Shown here: in pieces, positions 52,911-60,959 of the stretch
How positions within the stretch are numbered: position 1 is the first letter of the stretch
Layout: each line of letters begins with the position of its first letter
Assembly (NCBI GenBank): GCA_902802355.1
Contig: CADCLU010000005.1
Coordinates: 1 to 64,000 of the forward strand
Origin: an uncultured Erysipelotrichaceae bacterium
Lineage (GTDB): Bacteria > Bacillota_I > Bacilli_A > RFN20 > CAG-826
DNA: 64,000 nucleotides
Direction of reading: 5' to 3'
The notes under the pieces: model-generated
The model's database searches: none
What the model was told of the DNA's origin: nothing
Seen by the model: only the letters and a program-made list of their open reading frames with translations
Program-made: the position numbers and the translations under genes

Positions 52911-54110
52911 ATGAACGAAAATTTAGAAAGATTCCTTAGATACATCAAAATCGATACCCAGTCGGACGATGAGTCCACCTCTACTCCTAGCGCCAAAAAA
53001 GAGTACGACCTTCTTAACCTTTTAAGAAAGGAACTCCTTGAGCTTGGCATTGAAGGTGAGATCACCAAAGAGGGAAGGTTATACGCTTTCCTCGATGGCG
53101 AAAAAGGACTGGACGTTATTGGTTTAAACTCCCATGTCGATACCGCTCTAGAGATGCCTGGCAAAAACGTCAAAGCCCAGATCATCGAGAACTATGACGG
53201 CGGTTACATCAAACTCAACGACGAATACCAGATGAGCCCAAAAGAGTTCTCTTCCCTCAAGGGACACGAGGGGGATACCCTTGTCGTCACGAGCGGAGAC
53301 ACCCTCTTAGGCGGAGATGACAAGGCTGGCGTTGCCGTCATCATGTCAGTCCTTGCCTACCTAGTCAAAAATAAAGAAGTCAAACACCATCCAATCGCCA
53401 TCCTCTTCACTCCTGATGAAGAGATCGGAAGAGGCCCAGAGCATTTCGATGCGAAGAAATTCGGCGCAGATTACGCATACACGATCGATGGCGATTACCC
53501 AGACCATATCGATATCGAGAACTTCAACGCCGCGCATGCCGATGTCACCATCCACGGCGTAGGCATCCACCCAGGCGAAGCCAAAGGCAGAATGGTGAAC
53601 GCCATCAGCTTAGGCGTCCTCTTTGATTCGATGCTTGGACAAGAAGCCCGTCCTGAGAACACCGACGGACACGATGGCTTCAACCACTGCGGTTCCTTCA
53701 GCGGAGACGTTTCCAAAGCTGAGCTCCACTACATCATCAGAAACCACGACAAAGAGAAGTTCGAAGCCCAGAAAAAGAAGTTCTTGGAGATCAAGGAATT
53801 CATTGAGAAGAAATACCCAACCGCCAAGATCGGCCTTGAGATGGGTGACGATTACAGAAACATGAAGGAAATCATCGATGAGGATCCTCGTGCGTTGAAT
53901 CATGCCGTCGAGGTCTTCAAGAAGATGGGTATCGAACCTGTCCATGCCCCAGTCAGAGGCGGAACCGATGGAGCGACCTTTTCCTTCCTTGGTTGCCCAA
54001 CCCCAAACCTTGGCACCGGCTCATATAACCACCACAGCCGTTACGAATTCCTCTCAGTCAGAGATTTCAATCAAATGATTGAGATCGTCAAAGAACTCGT
54101 CAAAGCCTAG
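52911..54110 (+). CDS. pepT: Peptidase T (tripeptide aminopeptidase)
   Basis: 399 residues, M20B metallopeptidase. Zinc-site pieces: NSHVDTA, GDDKAGVAVI, TPDEEIGRG, YTIDGD and the C-terminal NHHSRYEF. Removes N-terminal residues from tripeptides. TACAAT at ~52881 plus a GACGAGG site precede the start. Terminator follows. Confidence 0.94.
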   Translation: MNENLERFLRYIKIDTQSDDESTSTPSAKKEYDLLNLLRKELLELGIEGEITKEGRLYAFLDGEKGLDVIGLNSHVDTALEMPGKNVKAQIIENYDGGYIKLNDEYQMSPKEFSSLKGHEGDTLVVTSGDTLLGGDDKAGVAVIMSVLAYLVKNKEVKHHPIAILFTPDEEIGRGPEHFDAKKFGADYAYTIDGDYPDHIDIENFNAAHADVTIHGVGIHPGEAKGRMVNAISLGVLFDSMLGQEARPENTDGHDGFNHCGSFSGDVSKAELHYIIRNHDKEKFEAQKKKFLEIKEFIEKKYPTAKIGLEMGDDYRNMKEIIDEDPRALNHAVEVFKKMGIEPVHAPVRGGTDGATFSFLGCPTPNLGTGSYNHHSRYEFLSVRDFNQMIEIVKELVKA

Positions 54111-54119
54111 CATTCATTA

Positions 54120-54145
54120 GAGCTCCTCACGGGGCTCTTTTTTAT
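54120..54145 (+). terminator. Terminator of pepT
   Basis: GAGC-CC/GG-GCTC stem around a TCAC loop, then six T. Confidence 0.7.
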
Positions 54146-54156
54146 TGCCTAGACAA

Positions 54157-54181
54157 AAGAAAAAACGGGATAGCTCCCGTT
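54157..54181 (-). terminator. Terminator of tRNA-Gln
   Basis: AACGGGA/TCCCGTT stem with GCTA loop and T-run on the minus strand. Confidence 0.8.
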
Positions 54182-54185
54182 AATT

Positions 54186-54893
54186 TCAAATGGCTGGGGT
54201 GACTGGGTTCGAACCAGTGCATCTCGGATTCAGAGTCCGATGCCTTACCGCTTGGCTACACCCCAATGCGCAATCGGCATCGATGGCGCCAATGGCTTTA
54301 GGAGTAGCCTCGATTTCGACAGGTTTAGGAGATTTCGATGGGGTTTTGCTGGAGGTTTTTGTCGGAGCTCTAGAGGAATCGGCCTTAGAAACGGCGAGGG
54401 TTCCGTATATTCTTTCAGGATTCTCTTTGATCCAGGCGATTCTCCATAGGCCATAAATGAAGACGATGACCTCAAGGGCAAAGACAAAGATGGCGTAGCC
54501 TCTAAGGAAGAGGTTAAGGCCACTATTCGCACTGGCGATATTTCCGAAAAAAGCGCCTAAGCCAAGGTCAAGATGAGCAAGAATAAGAGCGCCGCTGACC
54601 ATAAGCTTAACGATATCAATCGCATGATAACGAGCTCTCGATAATCCCTCTTTTCCATGGACGAACATAAGGCCCGTTCTCACAGCAACGAAGACCAAAG
54701 CGAGGATGGTGAATCCTAGGAAGATATAGTCGAAAACCTGAGGTATGCTCCCAGCTTCGCCATCGATGATAAGGAGCAAGGCTGAGAAGAAAGTCGTGAA
54801 AAAGACAAGAACGCACGAGGCGATGAAAAGAGCGAGGTTGATGGTCTTTGTGATCTTGTTCTTGTAAACAAGACGGGCTTCGTTTTCGTTCAT
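54186..54893 (-). CDS. Four-span membrane protein whose frame runs through tRNA-Gln
   Basis: 235 residues from the ATG at 54893, six nt after TACAAT (54900-54905) with no ribosome site. Four hydrophobic spans in the first ~170 residues, then a Ser/Thr/Lys-rich tail. The frame has no stop before the tRNA gene: the last ~25 codons (CSQAVRHRTLNPRCTG...) are the tRNA-Gln sequence itself, and TGA comes only after it. Either the protein really ends with tRNA-encoded residues, or the message is cut by tRNA processing and becomes nonstop, or a frameshift hides the true end. Function unknown. Confidence 0.55.
   Translation of the reverse strand: MNENEARLVYKNKITKTINLALFIASCVLVFFTTFFSALLLIIDGEAGSIPQVFDYIFLGFTILALVFVAVRTGLMFVHGKEGLSRARYHAIDIVKLMVSGALILAHLDLGLGAFFGNIASANSGLNLFLRGYAIFVFALEVIVFIYGLWRIAWIKENPERIYGTLAVSKADSSRAPTKTSSKTPSKSPKPVEIEATPKAIGAIDADCALGCSQAVRHRTLNPRCTGSNPVTPAI
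54191..54265 (-). tRNA. tRNA-Gln (anticodon CTG)
   Basis: Acceptor TGGGGTG/CACCCCA, discriminator G, encoded CCA; anticodon stem TCGGA/TCCGA, loop CTCTGAA giving anticodon CTG; T-loop TTCGAAC. 75 nt. Lies at the 3' end of the membrane-protein frame on the same strand. Confidence 0.94.
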
Positions 54894-54899
54894 AGGCTT

Positions 54900-54905
54900 A
54901 TTGTA
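54900..54905 (-). promoter_or_regulatory. -10 box placed for a leaderless transcript
   Basis: TACAAT ends 6 nt before the ATG at 54893 and overlaps the stop region of the gene upstream. Confidence 0.4.
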
Positions 54906-54907
54906 CA

Positions 54908-55060
54908 CTAAGCGGCGTCTTCGTGGTCTTTGTATTTTTCGCTTCCGGCTTTGCCAGAATCCCCATCCATGTCTCTTTCATTGAGCATATCGAGATCTTC
55001 GCCGGTGTACTTCTTTTTGATGTATTTGCGGTACAAAGCTAGAGTCTTTTTGTCTCTCAT
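54908..55060 (-). CDS. Small charged protein coupled to a metal permease
   Basis: 50 residues (MRDKKTLALYRKYIKKKYTGEDLDMLNERDMDGDSGK...), hydrophilic with a basic first half and acidic second half. Its ATG overlaps the permease stop (ATGA), a coupling that argues it is real. No family recognised; could be a cytoplasmic modulator of the transporter. Confidence 0.5.
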   Translation of the reverse strand: MRDKKTLALYRKYIKKKYTGEDLDMLNERDMDGDSGKAGSEKYKDHEDAA

Positions 55061-55953
55061 ACGTTAACCCACATGAATGCATAGCCCATTATGAGGGCAA
55101 AGACGATAAGGAGGCCTTCGACGATGAAGGCGGCCTTGAGGGTCTTCTTCTGCTTGAAAAGATATAGCGGGCCAAGACCGGCGTTGACGGCAAGGCCAGC
55201 AAGGAGAGCGCCGAAAGGAAGGGCGTTTTCGACATAAAGCTCGGCAAGGAGAACGCTTGAAGCGCAGTTTGGGATGAGGCCGATGAGAACGGCAAATAGA
55301 GGCGAGAACCAGCGTGATGAGGAAAGGAATTCCTCCATATTGATCACGGTGCTAAGCCACTCAAAGAGGAGTCCAAAGAGGAGAGAGATCACGAAAGCGT
55401 AGGCGAAGATCTTAAGCGAATGGATGAGAGGATGGACGAGATGCTCATGGATTGGGCTTTCTTTTCCCCCTTCTTCCACTTCGTGTCCGCAGCAGCCTTT
55501 GTGGATGTCGTGGTTGCCTTCGCAGTGCTCTAAATGCTCATCGACGACTTTGTCCCTCTTTCTGAAGAAGAGGTCGACCATGATGCCAAAGAAAGCGCCG
55601 AAGACGATCTTGAGTCCGATGACGGCAAAGGCCATAGGCCACTTGCCCTCGAAGTTCCCAAACATGATAGGGAGAGCTTCGTCTGAACATGCAATGAAGA
55701 TAGCCACAAGGGTGCCCAAAGTAATGTGGTCTTTGGTGAAAAGGTCACCTGCGACGACGGAGATTCCGCACTGCGGGACCACGCCAACCAAGGAACCGAA
55801 TAACGGGGCCTGTTTCTTCTTTTTCTCTAAGATAGATGCGATTTTTCCTTCAAAGAAGGAAAGGATGAAGTAAATGATGAAAGCGAAGCCTAAGACCTTG
55901 AGAGACTCAAGGAGGCTGTCCAATGCGATTTCACCAAACACTTCGATTGTCAT
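55057..55953 (-). CDS. Putative metal-ion permease (DUF318/Mn-transporter-like)
   Basis: 298 residues, about eight spans. Two repeats of a GLVPQCGIS/GLIPNCASS motif at the start of each half (GVVPQCGISVVAGDLF and GLIPNCASSVLLAELY) match the arsenic-permease/DUF318 type, also annotated putative manganese transporter. Between the halves lies a His/Cys-rich loop (EHLEHCEGNHDIHKGCCGHEVEE ... HEHLVHPLIH), a probable metal-binding sensor or chelator. Metal specificity is an inference. TATACT lies 8 nt before the ATG, so again a leaderless-type start. Confidence 0.75.
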   Translation of the reverse strand: MTIEVFGEIALDSLLESLKVLGFAFIIYFILSFFEGKIASILEKKKKQAPLFGSLVGVVPQCGISVVAGDLFTKDHITLGTLVAIFIACSDEALPIMFGNFEGKWPMAFAVIGLKIVFGAFFGIMVDLFFRKRDKVVDEHLEHCEGNHDIHKGCCGHEVEEGGKESPIHEHLVHPLIHSLKIFAYAFVISLLFGLLFEWLSTVINMEEFLSSSRWFSPLFAVLIGLIPNCASSVLLAELYVENALPFGALLAGLAVNAGLGPLYLFKQKKTLKAAFIVEGLLIVFALIMGYAFMWVNV

Positions 55954-56034
55954 ACCGATATAGTATAGTCACTTTGAAACCTTAGTAGAACTAAGAAACA
56001 TCTATGGCTATAATTACCGGGTGAGGTAATACCC

Positions 56035-56853
56035 ATGACTGAAGACGAGAACAAATACAATCCCTTCGCCCGAGCGGCGGAGAAAAACGGCATTAAGACT
56101 TTTAAGCCACATCCTTTAAGCAAGATCAAGAAGACCATTGCGGTCATCTCCGGCAAAGGCGGAGTTGGCAAATCGATGGTCACTTCCCTCTTAGCGGTCC
56201 AGCTTATGAAGCAAGGACTCAAGGTCGGCATTTTGGACGCTGACGTGACTGGCCCTTCAATCGCCAAGACCTTTGGTCAGGACGAATATCGCCCAATGGG
56301 AGACGAGAACGGCATCTTCCCTGCCAAGACCGAGAAAGGACTTCTCCTTATCGGCGCCAACAACCTCCTCGACGATCCTTCCACCCCTGTCGTCTGGAGA
56401 GGATCCCTTATTTCTAACTTAGTCACTTCCCTTTATTCCCAGGTCATCTTTGATGAACTCGATGTCCTCCTTATCGATATGCCGCCAGGAACCGGTGATG
56501 TCCCGCTTACCGTTTTCCAGAGCATCCCAGTCGATGGAGCCATCGTTGTCTCCTCTCCTCAAGACCTTGTCTCGATGGTCGTCAAAAAGTCCATCACGAT
56601 GGCGGGTATGATGCATATCAATGTGTTAGGCGTCATTGAGAATATGGCCTACATAACCTGCCCAGATTGCGGCAAAAAGATCAAAATCTTCGGCGAAACC
56701 CCTCTCGATTGCCTTGCGGCGATGATGGGCGCCAACCTAATCGACGAGCTTCCTATGGATGGCAAACTCGCTGCCCTAGTCGACCAAGGAAAGCTTGAGG
56801 ATTACGAAGGCGATTATCTTAGCAAAGCCGTCGAAGCGATCAAGAAGCTTTAA
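56035..56853 (+). CDS. Mrp/NBP35-family P-loop ATPase
   Basis: 272 residues. Deviant Walker A GKGGVGKS, switch DADVTGPSI, and the CxxC of YITCPDCGKK that can hold a bridging 4Fe-4S cluster. Such proteins (ApbC, Mrp) carry iron-sulfur clusters to target apoproteins. GAGGTAATACCC precedes the start. Terminator follows. No other Fe-S assembly genes nearby. Confidence 0.92.
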   Translation: MTEDENKYNPFARAAEKNGIKTFKPHPLSKIKKTIAVISGKGGVGKSMVTSLLAVQLMKQGLKVGILDADVTGPSIAKTFGQDEYRPMGDENGIFPAKTEKGLLLIGANNLLDDPSTPVVWRGSLISNLVTSLYSQVIFDELDVLLIDMPPGTGDVPLTVFQSIPVDGAIVVSSPQDLVSMVVKKSITMAGMMHINVLGVIENMAYITCPDCGKKIKIFGETPLDCLAAMMGANLIDELPMDGKLAALVDQGKLEDYEGDYLSKAVEAIKKL

Positions 56854-56858
56854 TCGAA

Positions 56859-56889
56859 AAGACCTCCCGGTTCGAAGGAGGTCTTTTTT
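56859..56889 (+). terminator. Terminator of the Mrp gene
   Basis: AAGACCTCC/GGAGGTCTT stem and a run of T. Confidence 0.85.
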
Positions 56890-56899
56890 TCATGCTTTG

Positions 56900-57469
56900 T
56901 TAACGATACACCAAATGGAAGAGGCCGTTGCCGTTGTAATAGATAGGGCTCGTATCTCTGTTAAGGATTGCGCAGGCGAAATATTGCTCAGGGGTAGATG
57001 ATGGCTTTCCTTCATAGAGGGAACGTTTAACATAAATACCCACTCCACCGGCGGTGCATCCTCTCAGGGTTCTTGCCTCGTCGGTATCATTGTCTTCGGT
57101 GATTTGCCTTATGGTCTCGTTGAGATAATACGATACTGTGCTCTTTTCGTAGGCGCCTAAATCAACCTCGTAGAAGAAATACTCATCCTCGTAAGTGCTT
57201 TTGATTCCAATCTCGTTTTTGACTTCTTTGACGAATTCCTTCTTATAGCTCAGGTAAGAAATCTCAACAGGAGAATAACTCTCCTCGTTATAAAAGACTT
57301 TGGCGATCTTGTATTCGGAATCAAGGCTGATGACCAAGGAGGAGAAAGCTCCGGTTCCGGTTATCTCCTTTTGCGCGAAAATGTCCGGTTTCTCGGTTGC
57401 ATCTAAAAGGCACGACGAAAGAAGAAAAGGAATCGTCGAGATGAAAGGCAGGAATCTTATCTTTTTCAC
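56900..57469 (-). CDS. Lipoprotein with GTG, leaderless-type start
   Basis: 189 residues. Signal with lipobox LSSC, then IFAQKEITGTGAFSSLVISLDSEYKIAKVFYNEE; no recognised domain. GTG at 57469 follows TATCAT (57476-57481) by 6 nt. One likely disulfide (C-GG at ~138 and ~165). Monocistronic. Confidence 0.7.
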   Translation of the reverse strand: MKKIRFLPFISTIPFLLSSCLLDATEKPDIFAQKEITGTGAFSSLVISLDSEYKIAKVFYNEESYSPVEISYLSYKKEFVKEVKNEIGIKSTYEDEYFFYEVDLGAYEKSTVSYYLNETIRQITEDNDTDEARTLRGCTAGGVGIYVKRSLYEGKPSSTPEQYFACAILNRDTSPIYYNGNGLFHLVYR

Positions 57470-57475
57470 ACCGAT

Positions 57476-57481
57476 ATGATA
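57476..57481 (-). promoter_or_regulatory. -10 box placed for a leaderless transcript
   Basis: TATCAT ends 6 nt before the GTG start at 57469. Confidence 0.35.
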
Positions 57482-57493
57482 CTCCTTCCATTA

Positions 57494-57518
57494 AAGAAAA
57501 AGGTAGGTTCCCCTACCT
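57494..57518 (-). terminator. Terminator of the XRE operon
   Basis: AGGTAGG/CCTACCT stem with a GGAA loop and TTTTTC on the minus strand. Confidence 0.85.
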
Positions 57519-57524
57519 GATTCC

Positions 57525-57731
57525 TTAGAAATAGAATATCTCTTCGAATTTCTTATCGAGAGCGACACATAAGAGGAGAGCGAGCTTCGCGGTTGGCTGA
57601 TACTGGCCCGTCTCGATTGAGCTGATGGTGTTTCTGCTCACGCCGACGAGATCGGCTAGATCAGATTGGGAAAGCCCCTTCTCTTTTCGCATCTTCGCTA
57701 CGTTATTACGTAGAATCAATGATTCATCCAT
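57525..57731 (-). CDS. XRE-family HTH regulator, Cro/YozG-like
   Basis: 68 residues, one helix-turn-helix: LRNNVAKMRKEKGLSQSDLADLVGVSRNTISSIETGQYQPT. The minimal single-domain type that represses its own operon. 3 nt after the upstream DUF6442-like gene and probably its partner; two CAAG-N4-CTTG palindromes sit in the shared promoter. Confidence 0.93.
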   Translation of the reverse strand: MDESLILRNNVAKMRKEKGLSQSDLADLVGVSRNTISSIETGQYQPTAKLALLLCVALDKKFEEIFYF

Positions 57732-57734
57732 AAC

Positions 57735-58061
57735 TTACATTAACCCGCAGAGTTGAGTGATCCAAAGAGCCAAGAAACCCATCGCTCCTACGATATAGAG
57801 GATACTGACGACAAGTTCATGCCTTTTTCTCAAACGGATGTATTTGTAGATGAATGCAACGGCAATCATCACCATAAGTCCGCCTAAGACGAAGTATTTG
57901 AAGACGCCTGTGATGATCCAGTCGGCAACGAGGAGAGCAACGATAAAGAGCCCTCCCACCATGAACGCGAGATTAGTCGCTTTGTTTGTTACTTCTAATT
58001 CCGCTAAGTCTTTGCCCTTATTCTCTTTTTGGGCTTTTGCGAGTATTTCTTCTTTTTCCAT
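57735..58061 (-). CDS. Small membrane protein paired with an XRE regulator (DUF6442-like)
   Basis: 108 residues: a charged N-terminus (EEILAKAQKENKGKDLAELE) and three spans. This arrangement of a DUF6442-type protein directly followed by a single-HTH regulator is frequent in Firmicutes. Role unknown; the pair may sense an envelope signal. AAGGAG site before the ATG. Confidence 0.8.
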   Translation of the reverse strand: MEKEEILAKAQKENKGKDLAELEVTNKATNLAFMVGGLFIVALLVADWIITGVFKYFVLGGLMVMIAVAFIYKYIRLRKRHELVVSILYIVGAMGFLALWITQLCGLM

Positions 58062-58078
58062 GAGTGTCTCCTTTTTGC

Positions 58079-58128
58079 CAAGTCAACTTGGTAACCACAC
58101 TATAATTCTTGCCAAGTACGCTTGTCAA
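58079..58128 (-). promoter_or_regulatory. Promoter with two CAAG-N4-CTTG operators
   Basis: -35 TTGACA (58123-58128), -10 TATAGT (58099-58104), spacer 18 bp. Palindrome CAAG-CGTA-CTTG (58113-58124) lies in the spacer and touches the -35; CAAG-TTGA-CTTG (58079-58090) lies just downstream of the -10. The XRE protein is the likely ligand. Confidence 0.55.
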
Positions 58129-58155
58129 CATTTTGGAAGCGATTTTTTGATGGGC

Positions 58156-58184
58156 AAAAGAAAAAGGCGAGTTTTCTCGCCTTT
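58156..58184 (-). terminator. Terminator of the Amt-PII gene
   Basis: GGCGAG/CTCGCC stem with A-rich arms and TTTTTC on the minus strand. Confidence 0.85.
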
Positions 58185-58198
58185 AATTTTAGTGATTG

Positions 58199-59923
58199 TT
58201 ATTCAACGTCCTGAAGAGCGTCGTAACCTTCCTCGCCAGTTCTTACTTTGACGACATTCTCAACGTCATAGACGAAGATCTTGCCATCGCCGAGGTTGCC
58301 GGTATAAAGGACTTTCTTCGCGGTTTCAATGACGTTTCTGACAGGGATTTTGCTGACGACGATGTCGACTTGGACCTTTGGAAGGAGGTTGGTGTCGACT
58401 CTGACGCCACGGTAATACTCTTCATAGCCCTGCTGCTGGCCAAAGCCTAAGACATGGGCAACGGTCATGCCGGTGATGCCGAGTTTGCTCATTGCGTCTT
58501 TGAGAGCGTATAAGCGTTCCTCTTTGAAGATGATCTGAACCTTGGTGAACTTCGGAGAGGAGGAAGCTTTGCTTGGGACCTTCTTGACCGGTATGGCCTC
58601 TTCCACTGGGGTAATGCCAGTGACTGGGAGGGCTTCTTTCTCAAGGCTATATTCGGCGTAGGCGTTAGAGGCATACACGAAGTCTGCGTAAGCGGATGGA
58701 AGACCGTGTTCAGTCTTATCAAGACCCTTGATCTCCTCTTCTCTAGAGACACGGAGACCGACGGTCTTTTTGATGATGAAGAAGGTGATCGTCATGGTGA
58801 CGACGGTGTAAGCGGCAACGGAGACGAAGCCAAGACACTGGACACCGAGCTGGTAGAAATCACCGGTGTAGAATAAGCCTTTGAGTCCGGCTGGAGCGGC
58901 TGGGTTGGCTAATAAGCCAACAGCGATTGTGCCCCAGATACCGTTGGCCATATGGACGCCGACAGCGCCGACAGGGTCATCGATATGAAGCTTGAGGTCG
59001 AGGAATTCGACGACGAAGACGACAAGGAAGCCAGAGACCAAACCAACGACGGTTGAGCCAATCGCATCGAGGGCGGCGCATCCTGCTGTGACACCGACTA
59101 AGCCGGCTAAGCAGGCGTTGATGCACATCGAGACATCGGGTTTCTTGTTCTTGATCCAGGTGAAGATCATGGTAGTGACGGTCGCTACGGCTGGAGCGAT
59201 GGTCGTGTTGAGGAAGATGGTTGCGAGTTCGCTTGGGGTGGTCGCGGCGGCTCCGTTGAAGCCATACCAGCCAAACCAGAGGATGAAGGCGCCTAAGGCA
59301 CCTAAAGGAATTGAGTGGCCTTGGATGGCGTTTACTTTAGTAACTTTGCCATTTTCGTCGTATTCGTATTTGCCAATGCGTGGTCCGAGGATGATGGCAC
59401 CGATGAGAGCGGCGATGCCGCCGACCATATGGATCGCGGTGCTTCCTGCGTAATCGTGGAACCCAAGGCTAGAGAGCCAGCCTCCGCCCCAGATCCAGTG
59501 AGCCTCGATTGGGTAAACGATCAAAGAGATGACCGCGGAATAGATGCAGTAAGAGAGGAACTTGGTTCTTTCTGCCATGGAACCGGAGACGATGGTCGCG
59601 GCGGTTGCGCAGAAGACAAGGTTGAAGACGAAGGTCGATGCTGCGGTGAAACCTTCGGCTGGGCTTTCGATGAAAGCGGCGAATTTAGCGAAGAGATCGA
59701 GGTTTGGGATACCGATGAGTCCCGCTAAAGCATCTTCACCCATCATTAAGCCGAAGCCTAAGAGCATGAAGACAACGGTGCCGATGCAGAAGTCCATAAG
59801 GTTCTTCATGATGATGTTGCCAGCGTTCTTCGCACGGGTGAAACCAGTCTCAACCATGGCGAATCCGGCCTGCATGAAGAAGACGAGGGCGGCACCAATC
59901 AAATACCAAAATTCAATTGTCAT
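58199..59923 (-). CDS. amt: Ammonium transporter fused to a PII (GlnB-type) regulatory domain
   Basis: 574 residues. The first ~410 residues are an Amt/AmtB channel with the twin-histidine pore (AGSTAIHMVGG and VGVHMANGIWGT). After a linker of ~50 residues comes a full PII domain from ~460: KVQIIFKEERLYALKDAMSKLGITGMTVAHVLGFG, T-loop YYRGVRVDTNLLPKVQVDIVV, and RTGEEGYDALQDVE at the end. In other bacteria PII is separate and plugs the channel; here the two are one chain. GGAGGAG precedes the ATG. Divergent from a LysR gene. Confidence 0.93.
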   Translation of the reverse strand: MTIEFWYLIGAALVFFMQAGFAMVETGFTRAKNAGNIIMKNLMDFCIGTVVFMLLGFGLMMGEDALAGLIGIPNLDLFAKFAAFIESPAEGFTAASTFVFNLVFCATAATIVSGSMAERTKFLSYCIYSAVISLIVYPIEAHWIWGGGWLSSLGFHDYAGSTAIHMVGGIAALIGAIILGPRIGKYEYDENGKVTKVNAIQGHSIPLGALGAFILWFGWYGFNGAAATTPSELATIFLNTTIAPAVATVTTMIFTWIKNKKPDVSMCINACLAGLVGVTAGCAALDAIGSTVVGLVSGFLVVFVVEFLDLKLHIDDPVGAVGVHMANGIWGTIAVGLLANPAAPAGLKGLFYTGDFYQLGVQCLGFVSVAAYTVVTMTITFFIIKKTVGLRVSREEEIKGLDKTEHGLPSAYADFVYASNAYAEYSLEKEALPVTGITPVEEAIPVKKVPSKASSSPKFTKVQIIFKEERLYALKDAMSKLGITGMTVAHVLGFGQQQGYEEYYRGVRVDTNLLPKVQVDIVVSKIPVRNVIETAKKVLYTGNLGDGKIFVYDVENVVKVRTGEEGYDALQDVE

Positions 59924-59959
59924 GATTACTCCTCCAATGAACCCGGAAACAAGTTCATA

Positions 59960-60032
59960 TGGCGAATTTTAATAGCCTGCAAAATATTACACAAATACGT
60001 ATAATATTATGGTAACGATACGATTTCCGTAT
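59960..60032. promoter_or_regulatory. Amt promoter and LysR-type operator
   Basis: On the minus strand -35 TTGTGT and -10 TAAAAT with 17-bp spacing drive amt. ATAC-N7-GTAT (60018-60032) is the classic LysR-family recognition form; it lies upstream of the amt -35, where activators bind, and 15 bp before the lysR start. Confidence 0.5.
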
Positions 60033-60046
60033 GATAGGAGAAGTAT

Positions 60047-60928
60047 ATGGACATTCGCACATTATCTTACTTTGTAACCATTGCCGAAGAACTCAACATC
60101 ACCAAAGCCGCCGAGAAGCTTTGCATGTCGCAGCCACCGCTCAGCAATCAGATGAAAAGCCTTGAGGAAGAACTTGATACAACCCTCTTCATCCGTGGCA
60201 AAAGACACCTTCAATTAACCGAATCGGGAAAGCTTCTTTATAGACATGCCAAAGAAATTCTTTCTTTGGTCGACAAGACTTCCGAGGAGGTCAGAGCCAT
60301 GGCAAAAGGCATGCACGGAAAGATCGCAATCGGCCTTGTTGAGGGTTCCGCCCCTATCATTGCCGCAGAGTGGATCGAGACCTTTTTGAAGGAACACAAA
60401 AACGTTCAGTTCACCGTCGTCGATGGCAATAGCGACGAGCTCATCCAGAAACTTAGAAGCGGCCTCATCGACCTTGCCATCATCACCTCCCCTTGCGACA
60501 ACACCCTTCTTAGCAGTTTCAAAGTCGGGCAAGAGCAGATGACCGCCTTCATGAGCAAAGACAACCCTCTTGCTTCCCTTCCTGGTTCCACCATCGATTT
60601 GGCTATGCTCAAAGACAAGGCCCTCATCGTCCCTAGCAGGGAATCGATGGTCTCGATGATCTATCGCTGGTTCAAGGAAATCCATATCGAGCCGAAGATC
60701 GTCTGCAAGATGGACAACTACCTCGACGTCGCCGCTCTTGCGGGAAGGAACGTCGGAATCAGTCTCTTCCCTAAAACCTCGTACATTCTCAATCAGCAGA
60801 TCATCGCCAAAGAGATCGTCAACCCGGAAAGATATGTCGAATACTTATTCGTTTGGCTCAAGAACAAGCCTCTCTCCCTTTTGAATGAGGCTTTCATCAA
60901 TCACGTCAAATCCTTCGTGAAAGCATAA
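60047..60928 (+). CDS. LysR-family transcriptional regulator
   Basis: 293 residues. N-terminal HTH (MDIRTLSYFVTIAEELNITKAAEKLCMSQPPLSNQMKSLEEELDTTLFIRGKR), linker helix, then a periplasmic-binding-protein-fold sensor (KIAIGLVEGSAPIIA...). Placed back to back with amt, so nitrogen-related control is the first hypothesis; the ligand is unknown. AGGAG seven nt before the ATG. Confidence 0.9.
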   Translation: MDIRTLSYFVTIAEELNITKAAEKLCMSQPPLSNQMKSLEEELDTTLFIRGKRHLQLTESGKLLYRHAKEILSLVDKTSEEVRAMAKGMHGKIAIGLVEGSAPIIAAEWIETFLKEHKNVQFTVVDGNSDELIQKLRSGLIDLAIITSPCDNTLLSSFKVGQEQMTAFMSKDNPLASLPGSTIDLAMLKDKALIVPSRESMVSMIYRWFKEIHIEPKIVCKMDNYLDVAALAGRNVGISLFPKTSYILNQQIIAKEIVNPERYVEYLFVWLKNKPLSLLNEAFINHVKSFVKA

Positions 60929-60959
60929 AAAAAGAACCTATTTTCATAGGTTCGATTTT
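60927..60959. terminator. Bidirectional terminator shared by lysR and the noncoding RNA
   Basis: GAACCTA/TAGGTTC stem with a six-base loop. On the minus strand it is followed by seven T, on the plus strand by GATTTTG, so it is stronger on the minus strand. Confidence 0.8.
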
